Of a stretch of 39,261 nt of DNA, positions 16,904 through 23,508 are shown one piece after another. Below the pieces are notes generated by a model, which saw nothing but the letters and a program-made list of their open reading frames with translations, was not told the origin of the DNA and made no database searches. Both the position numbers and the translations under genes were made by a program. This stretch comes from Deltaproteobacteria bacterium (lineage in GTDB: Bacteria > Desulfobacterota > DSM-4660 > Desulfatiglandales > Desulfatiglandaceae). Position 1 is the first letter of the stretch; every line of letters begins with the position of its first letter. Location of the stretch: contig JAFDIS010000025.1 in NCBI GenBank assembly GCA_019307945.1, positions 1 to 39,261 of the forward strand, given 5' to 3'.

Positions 16904-17992
16904 TCAGAGGGCCTTTTCGATCACACCCCCTCCTAAAACGACATCACCCGAGTAGAAGACGGCGGATTGGCCCGGTGTCACCGTCATCTGGGGTTCATCG
17001 AACAGAACCTTCGCACGGTGGTGTCCTTGTGGAAAAATCCGGGCCTTTGCGGGCCTGTGCTGGAGGCGGATCTTGACTTGGGCGGAAAGGGGCTCTTCGA
17101 TGCGATCCAAGGCGATCAGATTGAGGTCGCCGGCGATTAGGCCCCTGGAGAAAAGACGGTCTCTGTCGCCTACGACCAGGCGGTTTCGGACCGCATCAAT
17201 CTTCACCACATACAGGGGGCGGCCCGCCGCAACTCCGAGGCCGCGGCGCTGGCCCACCGTGTAGTGGATGATCCCGCGGTGCCTTCCAACGACATTTCCC
17301 GACACATCCACGATATCCCCGCCCTTTAGATCGTCTCTGCTGAAAAGGGTGGCATATTCACCCCCTGCGACAAAGTCCTGGCTTTCGGGGCGGTCGGCGG
17401 CCTTCAACCCGATGCTCCGGGCGATGCGCCGTGCCTCCTCCTTTGTATGTCCGCCCAGCGGGAATAACGTCATGCCAAGCTGGTTTGGCTTCATGCCATA
17501 AAGAAAATAGGACTGATCCTTGGCGCGGTCCACCGCCCTCTTCAGCAGGAAACGCCCCCCTTCGCGTTCGATACGCGCGTAATGTCCCGTAGCAAAGAAA
17601 TCGAAGTCAAGCCCCGCTTCTTTGGCCTTCTGAGTCAGAAACCCGAATTTCACTTGGCGATTGCACACGACGCAAGGATTGGGCGTCCTGCCCGCCAGAT
17701 ATTCCGCCCGCACGTAGTCGAGCACCTCCCTGCGATATTCTTCCTTGAGGTCAAAGGAATGAAAGGGAATCCCCAGGTCTCTGCAAAGGGATGCGGCGCT
17801 CAGCAGATCTTCCTTTTCTCCGGGTCCGTAGCAGGCGTGTCTCCCGTACTCTTGGATCCCCGCAGAATCGTCATAAATCAGCATGGTAATGCCGATGACG
17901 TCATATCCTTGCTGCTTGAGCAGATAAGCGCTGACGGAGGAATCCACTCCGCCGCTCATCCCTACAGCGACTTTGGGCCTTTTTCGTTTCAT
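16904..17992 (-). CDS. mnmA: tRNA 2-thiouridylase MnmA, clade without the second catalytic Cys
   Basis: A 362-aa PP-loop ATPase that puts sulfur on U34 of Lys/Glu/Gln tRNAs. The PP-loop GMSGGVDSS is at 11-19. The first catalytic Cys region reads TPNPCVVCNRQVKFG (C107, C110). The usual second region, ending in C-F, here reads RPESQDFVAGGEY (201-213): the catalytic Cys is absent. Two extra Cys occur at C54 (HACYGPGE) and C70 (SLC). The ATP/tRNA region FFATGHYARI and the AKDQSYFL motif are normal. Some MnmA enzymes are reported to use an iron-sulfur cluster, so C54, C70, C107 and C110 could hold one; that is inference. It is convergent with the bam operon. Confidence 0.9.
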   Translation of the reverse strand: MKRKRPKVAVGMSGGVDSSVSAYLLKQQGYDVIGITMLIYDDSAGIQEYGRHACYGPGEKEDLLSAASLCRDLGIPFHSFDLKEEYRREVLDYVRAEYLAGRTPNPCVVCNRQVKFGFLTQKAKEAGLDFDFFATGHYARIEREGGRFLLKRAVDRAKDQSYFLYGMKPNQLGMTLFPLGGHTKEEARRIARSIGLKAADRPESQDFVAGGEYATLFSRDDLKGGDIVDVSGNVVGRHRGIIHYTVGQRRGLGVAAGRPLYVVKIDAVRNRLVVGDRDRLFSRGLIAGDLNLIALDRIEEPLSAQVKIRLQHRPAKARIFPQGHHRAKVLFDEPQMTVTPGQSAVFYSGDVVLGGGVIEKAL

Positions 17993-18278
17993 AACAGAAA
18001 AATCATACGAGACTGAAAAACACCTGGTTTCAGGGCGGGTATCGCTGGAGAAAACGATCTTTCGGAAAGCATCCGACGGCGGTGAAAAGCGCCGGCGCCG
18101 CCCATCAGTAAGGAGGGTTTAGGGGGCCTCGCTCCCGAACGGATCGGGGCACGAAGCGGCTCCGCATGCGTGAGACCGTGACCTGCGGTTCGTTCCGTTG
18201 AGGGGGATTTTCTCATGGACCGGCGCCATCCCCCTCCGAGCATACCACCCGCTTGTAGGCCTCCGGCGGAAACGCGCC
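17993..18278. other. Intergenic region upstream of mnmA
   Basis: 286 bases between the GNAT gene stop and the mnmA start, both on the minus strand. I see no ORF and no clear promoter or terminator; a TATGAT at 18014-18019 (minus strand) lacks a matching -35. Confidence 0.4.
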
Positions 18279-18716
18279 TCAGTCCAGTTTCTTCATTACA
18301 TTTATGAAATCGCTTCGATCGAACCCGAGGGTCTTGAAAAAAGACAACAGGTCCACAGAATCCCAGCGCACCGACGTCAGGATGTGTTTCACTCCCCGCT
18401 TGCGATAGTGTTCCAGTGTCGCCTCGGCGAGCTTTTTTCCTATGCCTCTGCCCATGTAACGGGGAGCCACACCGAATGTGGCTATCCAGGCGCTCTTGTC
18501 CAGCCCGAATCCTGCGTAGATGCTGTAGCTGATCATATACCCCGCGAGCCGACCGTCCACCTCGGCCACAAAACCTGCGTCTTCCCCTTCATGGATCTGA
18601 TCGCGAATGATTTTCGCAAAATCGCTGCCGGTGGGCGATTGCATGATCGCGTTTTCGATGCGCGCGATATCGGGCGCATCCTCCACCGTGACTTTTCTGA
18701 TCCGCAGATTTTCCAC
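18279..18716 (-). CDS. GNAT-family N-acetyltransferase
   Basis: A 145-aa single GNAT domain. The N-terminus IRKVTVEDAPDIARIE and the acetyl-CoA-binding motif APRYMGRGIGKKLAEATLEH (Q/RxxGxG/A type, about residues 87-106) are clear, followed by LSFFKTLGFD. It could acetylate a protein N-terminus (RimI-like), a lysine or a small molecule; the substrate cannot be read from the sequence. Start is GTG 18716, chosen because GGAAGAGG lies about four bases upstream. It follows the DUF2080 gene by 41 bases and probably shares its promoter, which carries the bam-type operator. That suggests a role under the same conditions as benzoyl-CoA reductase, for example enzyme control by acetylation (speculative). 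Confidence 0.88.
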   Translation of the reverse strand: MENLRIRKVTVEDAPDIARIENAIMQSPTGSDFAKIIRDQIHEGEDAGFVAEVDGRLAGYMISYSIYAGFGLDKSAWIATFGVAPRYMGRGIGKKLAEATLEHYRKRGVKHILTSVRWDSVDLLSFFKTLGFDRSDFINVMKKLD

Positions 18717-18757
18717 TCGCCTCTTCCCCGAAACTTTGACGTGAAAAAGTCAATGAT

Positions 18758-18946
18758 TCAGTCGACCCGAATGATCTTCACCCGGCAACCGACCCAGTCC
18801 GGGGGGAGATAGACCCTTCCGCTGTTCCCGCTCAGCTTCACGGTCTTTTCCACCATCTCCTCTCCATACACCTCGAACTTGACCTTGCCGCTCTCCCTCA
18901 AGGGCTCCTGGACCCGGTCCGTCTTGGTCGATCGGTTACTGGGCAT
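18758..18946 (-). CDS. Small DUF2080-type protein (AbrB-like fold)
   Basis: A 62-aa protein. The second half, VEKTVKLSGNSGRVYLPPDW followed by VGCRVKII, matches what I know of DUF2080, a family named 'transposon-encoded' and common in archaea, related to swapped-hairpin AbrB/MazE-like DNA-binding folds (the GNSGRVYLP signature). The N-terminal ~20 residues are charged and probably disordered. No transposase or other mobile-element gene is adjacent. It sits first in a two-gene unit with a GNAT enzyme, behind a promoter with a 22-bp operator shared with bam. It could be a small regulator, but it is not shown to bind this operator. Confidence 0.8.
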   Translation of the reverse strand: MPSNRSTKTDRVQEPLRESGKVKFEVYGEEMVEKTVKLSGNSGRVYLPPDWVGCRVKIIRVD

Positions 18947-19278
18947 TTACGCTCTCCCGGCCGTCGAAATGGATCAACCTCTGAGTCGCGCTACATCAAA
19001 AAGAATTCTTGAAAATCCGTCGATCCACGATTTAACTACATTCTAGCTATAAAGTAACCATAAGGCAAACCCTGGGGCCCCGTCAAGAACAAATCACCGG
19101 AAACACGGTCCGAACCATCTCCCCTTCCGCCTTTTCAACCCGAAGACAAAGGCCTTTGACGCCTTACAACGGATCTGATATGAGGTTCTATTCCCGGCGC
19201 CTGTCCCCTGCCCCTGATCCGCAATGTTTCCCGGGACCGGGCGCGGAGCCGGGGAACAAGGAAGAGGAGGAATCCAAA
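18947..19278. other. Divergent intergenic region
   Basis: 332 bases between the DUF2080 gene (minus) and the transglutaminase-like gene (plus). It carries the minus-strand promoter and operator at 19036-19068 and an untranslated leader of about 85 nt for the DUF2080 transcript. On the plus side I see only the strong ribosome site at 19264-19270. Confidence 0.5.
19036..19068 (-). promoter_or_regulatory. Promoter with second copy of the bam-type operator
   Basis: On the minus strand: TTGCCT (19068-19063), 17-base spacer, TAGAAT (19045-19040). The palindrome at 19036-19057 reads on this strand TTAC-t-TT-a-TAGCTA-g-AA-t-GTAG: the same 22-bp length, same half-sites (one mismatch), same core and the same position over the -10 as at the bam promoter (5765-5786). 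The WW pairs differ (AT/AT against TT/AA) but stay complementary, which argues for selection on the symmetry. Confidence 0.65.
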
Positions 19279-19971
19279 TTGAACCCCGACAAGATCTACC
19301 TGGAACCCACCCCCATCTTGGACAGCGACCACCCCAGGGTGGTGGCATATGCGCGCGAGCATACCGAGGCCGCCGCAGGCCCCGTGGAAACGGCCGTGGC
19401 GCTCTATTACGCCGTTAGGGACGGGATCTGGTATGACCCCTACGCCCCCTTTTACAGGCCCGAGCACTACCGCGCCAGCTGGATCCTGGAAAGGGGGAGG
19501 GGCTATTGCGTGCCCAAGGCCGCCCTCCTGTGCGCCCTTGCCAGGACGCAGGGGATCCCCGCAAGGATCGGCTTTGCCACGGTTCGTAATCACCTTGCCA
19601 CACGACAGCTTCTCGAGCACATCGGCTCCGACCTCTTCGTGTACCACGGCTTCACTGAATTGTACCTGGAGGGGAAATGGGTGAAAGCGACGCCGGCCTT
19701 CAATGTCGAGTTATGCAACAGGCACCGGGTGGCCCCGCTGGAATTCGACGGCACCCGGGACAGCCTCTTTCAACCCTACAACCTGGAAAAAAAGCAGTTC
19801 ATGGAGTACGTGGAATATCACGGGACCCACGCCGACGTGCCCTTGAAAGAAATCCTGTCGGCGTGGGAAAAGGCTTACGGCAGAAAACGCGTGCAGGCCT
19901 GGATAACACTTTACGAAGAGGCGGAGGAGCATCCTCGAAGGGATTTCTACGGCGAAGACGTGGTGAAATGA
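19279..19971 (+). CDS. Transglutaminase-like cysteine protease-fold protein
   Basis: About 230 aa from TTG 19279. The start is decided by GAGGAGG at 19264-19270, eight bases upstream; the frame is open back to 19156 without another ribosome site. The core motif RGYCVPKAALLCALARTQGIPARIGFA contains the nucleophile Cys. The His follows in VYHGFTELYLEGKWV. The third catalytic residue, normally Asp a little later, would fall in KATPAFNVE, where Asn is found, so the triad may be Cys-His-Asn. No signal peptide is seen, so it is probably cytoplasmic. Substrate unknown; relatives act as proteases or peptide hydrolases. It is convergent with the O-methyltransferase, two bases between stop codons. Confidence 0.82.
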   Translation: MNPDKIYLEPTPILDSDHPRVVAYAREHTEAAAGPVETAVALYYAVRDGIWYDPYAPFYRPEHYRASWILERGRGYCVPKAALLCALARTQGIPARIGFATVRNHLATRQLLEHIGSDLFVYHGFTELYLEGKWVKATPAFNVELCNRHRVAPLEFDGTRDSLFQPYNLEKKQFMEYVEYHGTHADVPLKEILSAWEKAYGRKRVQAWITLYEEAEEHPRRDFYGEDVVK

Positions 19972-19973
19972 AC

Positions 19974-20978
19974 TCACGCGGCAGGCAGGACTGCCCGGAG
20001 AATGCCGGACTCGTTGGGCCCATTGAAGGGTAATCGTCCGACGTCCCGAAAGCCCGCCTCCTCCAGCATGCTTTTCAGCTCCCCTTCGGTATAGGCCCGG
20101 CCACGGGGGGTGTTCACCAGCATGTTAAGGGAAAAGAGGGCCGGAAAAAGCGGCGCATCCTCGGTGTCGTTCAGGATGAATTCGTGGATCAGGACGAGAC
20201 CGCCGGGTTCGAGGACCCCGGCGGTCTTGCGCAGGATATCCCTGCAGGTATCCGGGCCCTCGCCGTGCAAGATATGGGACAACCAGGCCGCATCAAATGA
20301 TCCATGGAGTTCGTCTTGCACGTAATCACACGGTATGAAATCGACGCGATTTGACATGCCGAACCGCTCAATGGTACGGAGGGCGAAGGGCCGGGTGGTG
20401 GGAAGATCCAGCACGCCTGCCCTGAGTTCGGGGTTGGCCTTGCAAAAATGGATCGCGTACGTACCCGGGCCCCCGCCCAGGTCCAGCAAACGCCTTTTCC
20501 CGGAAAGATCGATCTCACGGGCCAGACGCGGCGCAATGGCCATGGCCAGATTGAACATCCCCATGAGAAAATGTTCTCTCTGCTCCTCCTGGGTGGAGTT
20601 TTTCTTCTCCACGGGCCTGCCGGTGCAAACGGCCCTGTCCAGACGGCCCCACGCCTCCACCAGGTGATGATGGTGAAGGATGATATGCCCGATATATTGA
20701 TCCGAATCCTTGCTCAACAGGGTCAGGGCTTCATCCGTATTCCGGTAGCCGGCAGAATCCTTGACCAGCAGACCCATGGCCGAGAGCGCGTCCAGGAGCA
20801 TGCGGGTGCCGCGCAGATCCGAGCCCAGTTCGGCGGCAAGCGCTTCTGCCCCCACCCTCCTTTCACCAATGCGCGTGAACAGATCGAGTTTCACCGCTGC
20901 ATGCAGGGTACAGGTCTCCCAATAGGCCCCTGAAAGGGCCAGCAGTTCACCCGCAGTCCATTCCTTTTTTGTGCTCAT
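19974..20978 (-). CDS. SAM-dependent O-methyltransferase (plant OMT/BchU-like family)
   Basis: A 334-aa enzyme. The N-terminal ~100 residues form the winged-helix dimerisation domain typical of this family (AAVKLDLFTRIGERRVGAEALAAELG...). The SAM-binding motif LLDLGGGPGTYAIHFCK lies near residues 168-184. Later motifs include FDAAWLSHILHGEGPDTCRDIL and LEPGGLVLIHEFIL. Family members methylate hydroxyl groups of aromatics, carotenoids or, for BchU, a ring carbon of bacteriochlorophyll. The acceptor here is unknown. ATG 20978 lies two bases after the stop of a 43-aa ORF, with AGGAG inside that ORF, so translation is probably coupled. Confidence 0.88.
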   Translation of the reverse strand: MSTKKEWTAGELLALSGAYWETCTLHAAVKLDLFTRIGERRVGAEALAAELGSDLRGTRMLLDALSAMGLLVKDSAGYRNTDEALTLLSKDSDQYIGHIILHHHHLVEAWGRLDRAVCTGRPVEKKNSTQEEQREHFLMGMFNLAMAIAPRLAREIDLSGKRRLLDLGGGPGTYAIHFCKANPELRAGVLDLPTTRPFALRTIERFGMSNRVDFIPCDYVQDELHGSFDAAWLSHILHGEGPDTCRDILRKTAGVLEPGGLVLIHEFILNDTEDAPLFPALFSLNMLVNTPRGRAYTEGELKSMLEEAGFRDVGRLPFNGPNESGILRAVLPAA

Positions 20979-20980
20979 TC

Positions 20981-21112
20981 CTAATCCAGCCTGCTCCTGA
21001 CACAGGCCACCAGGGTCTGAAGGTCCTCCTGGTCCAGCTTCAGTAGAAAGTCCAGATCCAGGTCGGTTTCAAAAAGCTTTCTCAAGATATCGATCAGTTC
21101 CTGCTTTGTCAT
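20981..21112 (-). CDS. 43-aa small ORF coupled to the O-methyltransferase
   Basis: ATG 21112 to TAG 20981 encodes MTKQELIDILRKLFETDLDL and then a second acidic/Leu helix ending CVRSRLD. The composition (regular Leu/Ile every three to four residues, acidic) suggests a small helical hairpin protein. The stop is only two bases before the O-methyltransferase ATG. No strong ribosome site precedes it. It could be a real small partner or a coupling leader; I do not recognise a family. Confidence 0.45.
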   Translation of the reverse strand: MTKQELIDILRKLFETDLDLDFLLKLDQEDLQTLVACVRSRLD

Positions 21113-21255
21113 GGTTGTTCGATCGCCTCGGTATGAATCCCCGCTCTACGGGGATGCTCTCACGCCGGAATTGGTATCCGCCCCCAGATCCCGGGCGGGT
21201 CATGGTCGGACTCGGGGGAAGAATAGATCATGACGCCTTCGGCCGTCAATTCAAA

Positions 21256-22074
21256 TTAGAGGCCGTTTCCAACAAACCCCGCCAGCTCGTCCGGTCCCTT
21301 GTTACGGAGGATTTCTCCCAGACGCTCCCCTTCCCTGCAGTACCGCATGTAGAAGCCCACTACGCGTTCCACCACTTCGAGAACGCGGTCCGTATCGAAA
21401 ATGCCTCCGACATCCGACGCCAGTCTGGGATGCCGGCCCAGTTTGCCGCCCGCCAGGACACGGTAGCCCCTTGCCCCTTGTTTCAGGGTCCCGGTGGGGC
21501 ATGCCTCGATGCACTGCCCGCAGGCCAGGCATTTTCCCGAGTCCAGCACCGGCCCCGCGTCGTTCAGGGAAAGGGCCTTCTCCCTGCAAATCTCCACGCA
21601 TGCTGCGCAAAGGCTGCAGGCCTCGTCCGTAATCCGCGGCTCCCGCGCTCCTATGAGCCCTATGTCTGCTATCTGCGGCCGCGAACAGGCGTTGGGGCAA
21701 TCGGAAACAGATACCTGGAACTCGTGGTGCATCTTCAACGGGCCCCGCACCCGGCTGAGGAGAAAACCCTTGAGGTCTTTCCGGGCAAGTCGTCTTTCAA
21801 GTTCCGGGGCGAGGCTTTCCTCAACAACGGCCCGATTGGGACACCCGCCGGGCCCAAAGCAGGTCTCCACGCGGTATCCTTTGACCTCATCTTCCATCCT
21901 TTTCAGAAAGCGCCGTCTGCAGGTCTCCAGGTGGGCCGCCGTGACCAGATCGGCCCCCCGGGCCCGCGCTTCCTCTTCCACCCGGGCCCGGACACGCTTG
22001 CGTACGAAAAAAGGAACCCGATCCAGTGCCCGCAAGGCTTCATCGCTCCATTCCACGATCCGTACCACCCCCAT
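21256..22074 (-). CDS. Small siroheme sulfite/nitrite reductase-like protein with N-terminal PCP_red domain
   Basis: About 272 aa from ATG 22074 (TTG 22080 is also in frame). Residues 1-55 (VEWSDEALRALDRVPFFVRK...) match the PCP_red domain found at the end of ChlB/BchB and in many anaerobe proteins. The rest is a single sulfite/nitrite reductase repeat: siroheme-[4Fe-4S] ligands CFGPGGC (C-x5-C) and CPNAC (C-x3-C), with an inserted two-cluster ferredoxin (CSLCAACVEIC and CLACGQCIEAC). All expected Cys are present. It may reduce sulfite, nitrite or a similar oxyanion, as in small AsrC-like enzymes; the substrate is not certain. A 16-bp FNR/HcpR-type palindrome lies about 45 bases upstream. Confidence 0.85.
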   Translation of the reverse strand: MGVVRIVEWSDEALRALDRVPFFVRKRVRARVEEEARARGADLVTAAHLETCRRRFLKRMEDEVKGYRVETCFGPGGCPNRAVVEESLAPELERRLARKDLKGFLLSRVRGPLKMHHEFQVSVSDCPNACSRPQIADIGLIGAREPRITDEACSLCAACVEICREKALSLNDAGPVLDSGKCLACGQCIEACPTGTLKQGARGYRVLAGGKLGRHPRLASDVGGIFDTDRVLEVVERVVGFYMRYCREGERLGEILRNKGPDELAGFVGNGL

Positions 22075-22118
22075 GGTCAAGAATGAAGTTCATCATCCCC
22101 TCTTTCCATTGCCATGTC

Positions 22119-22134
22119 CTTGACCTAGGTCAAG
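22119..22134. promoter_or_regulatory. 16-bp perfect palindrome, CRP/FNR-family type operator
   Basis: CTTGACCTAGGTCAAG is perfectly symmetrical and has the TTGAC-N4-GTCAA form of CRP/FNR-superfamily sites, including the nitrosative-stress regulators (HcpR/NnrR types). It lies upstream of the siroheme reductase gene (start 22074) on the minus strand. Confidence 0.55.
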
Positions 22135-22317
22135 CCCCTCAGCCCCTAATGTGTCTCCGGGGCATCGTCAAGGGGTGGTGAAGACGCCACTCCCGGGGGA
22201 TCCCCGCCGTCGAGCCTTTGGACCCATTCCCGGACAATACGACCGGCCACAAAAAAGGCGTCGGCAAACGACGGGTCTTCGCTGCCCACGCCCCTTGGGG
22301 TTTCCCCCCAAATCTCG

Positions 22318-22404
22318 TGGTGCCGAAGGCGAGACTCGAACTCGCACAGGCATACGCCCACTAGACCCTGAACCTAGCGCGTCTACCAATTCCGCCACTT
22401 CGGC
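22318..22404 (-). tRNA. tRNA-Leu (anticodon CAG)
   Basis: The minus strand gives acceptor GCCGAAG/CTTCGGC, discriminator A and an encoded CCA (22318-22320). The anticodon loop TTCAGGG (anticodon CAG) is closed by CTAGG/TCTAG. There is a long variable arm (TGGGCGTATGCCTG), typical for Leu, and a T-arm GAGTTCGAGTCTC. Length is 87 nt. Confidence 0.95.
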
Positions 22405-22434
22405 ACGTTATCGGCTTGAATTTTCTATCCCGCA

Positions 22435-22463
22435 AATTTATATTAGCACGCATAGTTTGTCAA
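22435..22463 (-). promoter_or_regulatory. Promoter of tRNA-Leu
   Basis: On the minus strand TTGACA (22463-22458), a 17-base spacer and TAAATT (22440-22435); an overlapping TATAAA with 15-base spacing is the alternative -10. It lies about 30 bases ahead of the tRNA. Confidence 0.65.
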
Positions 22464-22569
22464 TATCTTTTGCCTGCTGAACCGGCCCCCATGGCGTGGC
22501 CGGTATTTCTGTGCCGGCTGCCCGTCTCCATGGGTGCGGTCAGCCGAATTTTCCTGAATTAACACCGAC

Positions 22570-23508
22570 ATGACGATTATTCGTGATCTATCACAAATCC
22601 GCGAACCGCTGGTCAACCCGGTGCTCACCATCGGGAACTTCGACGGGGTGCACCACGGGCATCTGGCCCTTTTCGCCAGGGTCAAAGAACGGGCCCGGGC
22701 CCTGAACGGACAATCCGCGGTCATGACCTTCGACCCTCATCCAATGAAGATCATGAACCCGGACCTGGCCCCGCCCATCATCACTCCCACATCCCAAAAG
22801 ATTCAGCTCATCGACGATGCGGGCATTGACGTCATCTTCTGTCTGCCCTTCACCCGTGAATTTGCAGCCGTCACGGCGGAGGATTTCATACATGAGATCC
22901 TGGTGAAACGTATCGGCATCCGGGAGATCGTGGTGGGCTACGACTACTCTTTCGGCCGGGACCGGCGCGGCGACATCGACCTGCTCCGGAAGATGGGCGA
23001 AACCTTGGGTTACCGCGTCCATGTGGTGGATCCGATCCGCATCGACACCACCCTGGTATCCAGCACGAGTATCCGGGAACTGGTCCGGGAAGGCGCGCTT
23101 TCCGGGGCAAAGAAACTCCTGGGGAGGGATTATCAGATCACCGGTACGGTGGTAAAGGGGCGCAACCGCGGCGGAAGACTTCTGGGGTTTCCCACGGCCA
23201 ACCTCGACCTCCTGGACGAATTGACGCCTAAACCGGGCGTCTATGCGGTCAACGTGGTCATTGACGGAGTCCTTCACCCGGGGGTCACCAACATCGGCTA
23301 TAATCCCACCTTCGGAGAAGGAAATTTCTCAGTAGAAACCCATATCCTCGATTTTTCAGGGGATCTCCTGGGGAAAACCATCCAGGTGCGTTTCCTTTTC
23401 AGGTTGAGGGATGAAAAGACCTTTGACTCGATCGAGGCCCTTGCCGATCAGATTGGGAAAGACATCCTGCGCGCCCGAGAGCTCCTCGGCAGCCCAAGAG
23501 ACCATTGA
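22570..23508 (+). CDS. ribF: Bifunctional riboflavin kinase/FAD synthetase
   Basis: A 312-aa RibF that makes FMN and FAD from riboflavin and ATP. The N-terminal adenylyltransferase domain shows GNFDGVHHGH (22-31), FDPHP, GYDYSFGRDRRGD and SSTSIRE. The C-terminal kinase domain (from about residue 187) shows GRNRGGRLLGFPTANL, PGVYAV and NIGYNPTFG. Length and motifs are complete. It is divergent from tRNA-Leu. Its stop overlaps the next gene's TTG start by four bases, so the two are probably co-translated. FAD supply suits a genome rich in HdrA-type flavoproteins, but ribF is a housekeeping gene. Confidence 0.95.
   Translation: MTIIRDLSQIREPLVNPVLTIGNFDGVHHGHLALFARVKERARALNGQSAVMTFDPHPMKIMNPDLAPPIITPTSQKIQLIDDAGIDVIFCLPFTREFAAVTAEDFIHEILVKRIGIREIVVGYDYSFGRDRRGDIDLLRKMGETLGYRVHVVDPIRIDTTLVSSTSIRELVREGALSGAKKLLGRDYQITGTVVKGRNRGGRLLGFPTANLDLLDELTPKPGVYAVNVVIDGVLHPGVTNIGYNPTFGEGNFSVETHILDFSGDLLGKTIQVRFLFRLRDEKTFDSIEALADQIGKDILRARELLGSPRDH

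Noticed and set aside
18758-18946. Mobile element inferred from the DUF2080 'transposon-encoded' label
   Set aside because: No transposase, terminal inverted repeats or target duplications were seen around it.
19156-19278. Longer N-terminus for the transglutaminase-like protein
   Set aside because: The stretch is Pro/Gly-rich and lacks a ribosome site, while GAGGAGG eight bases before TTG 19279 marks a clear start.
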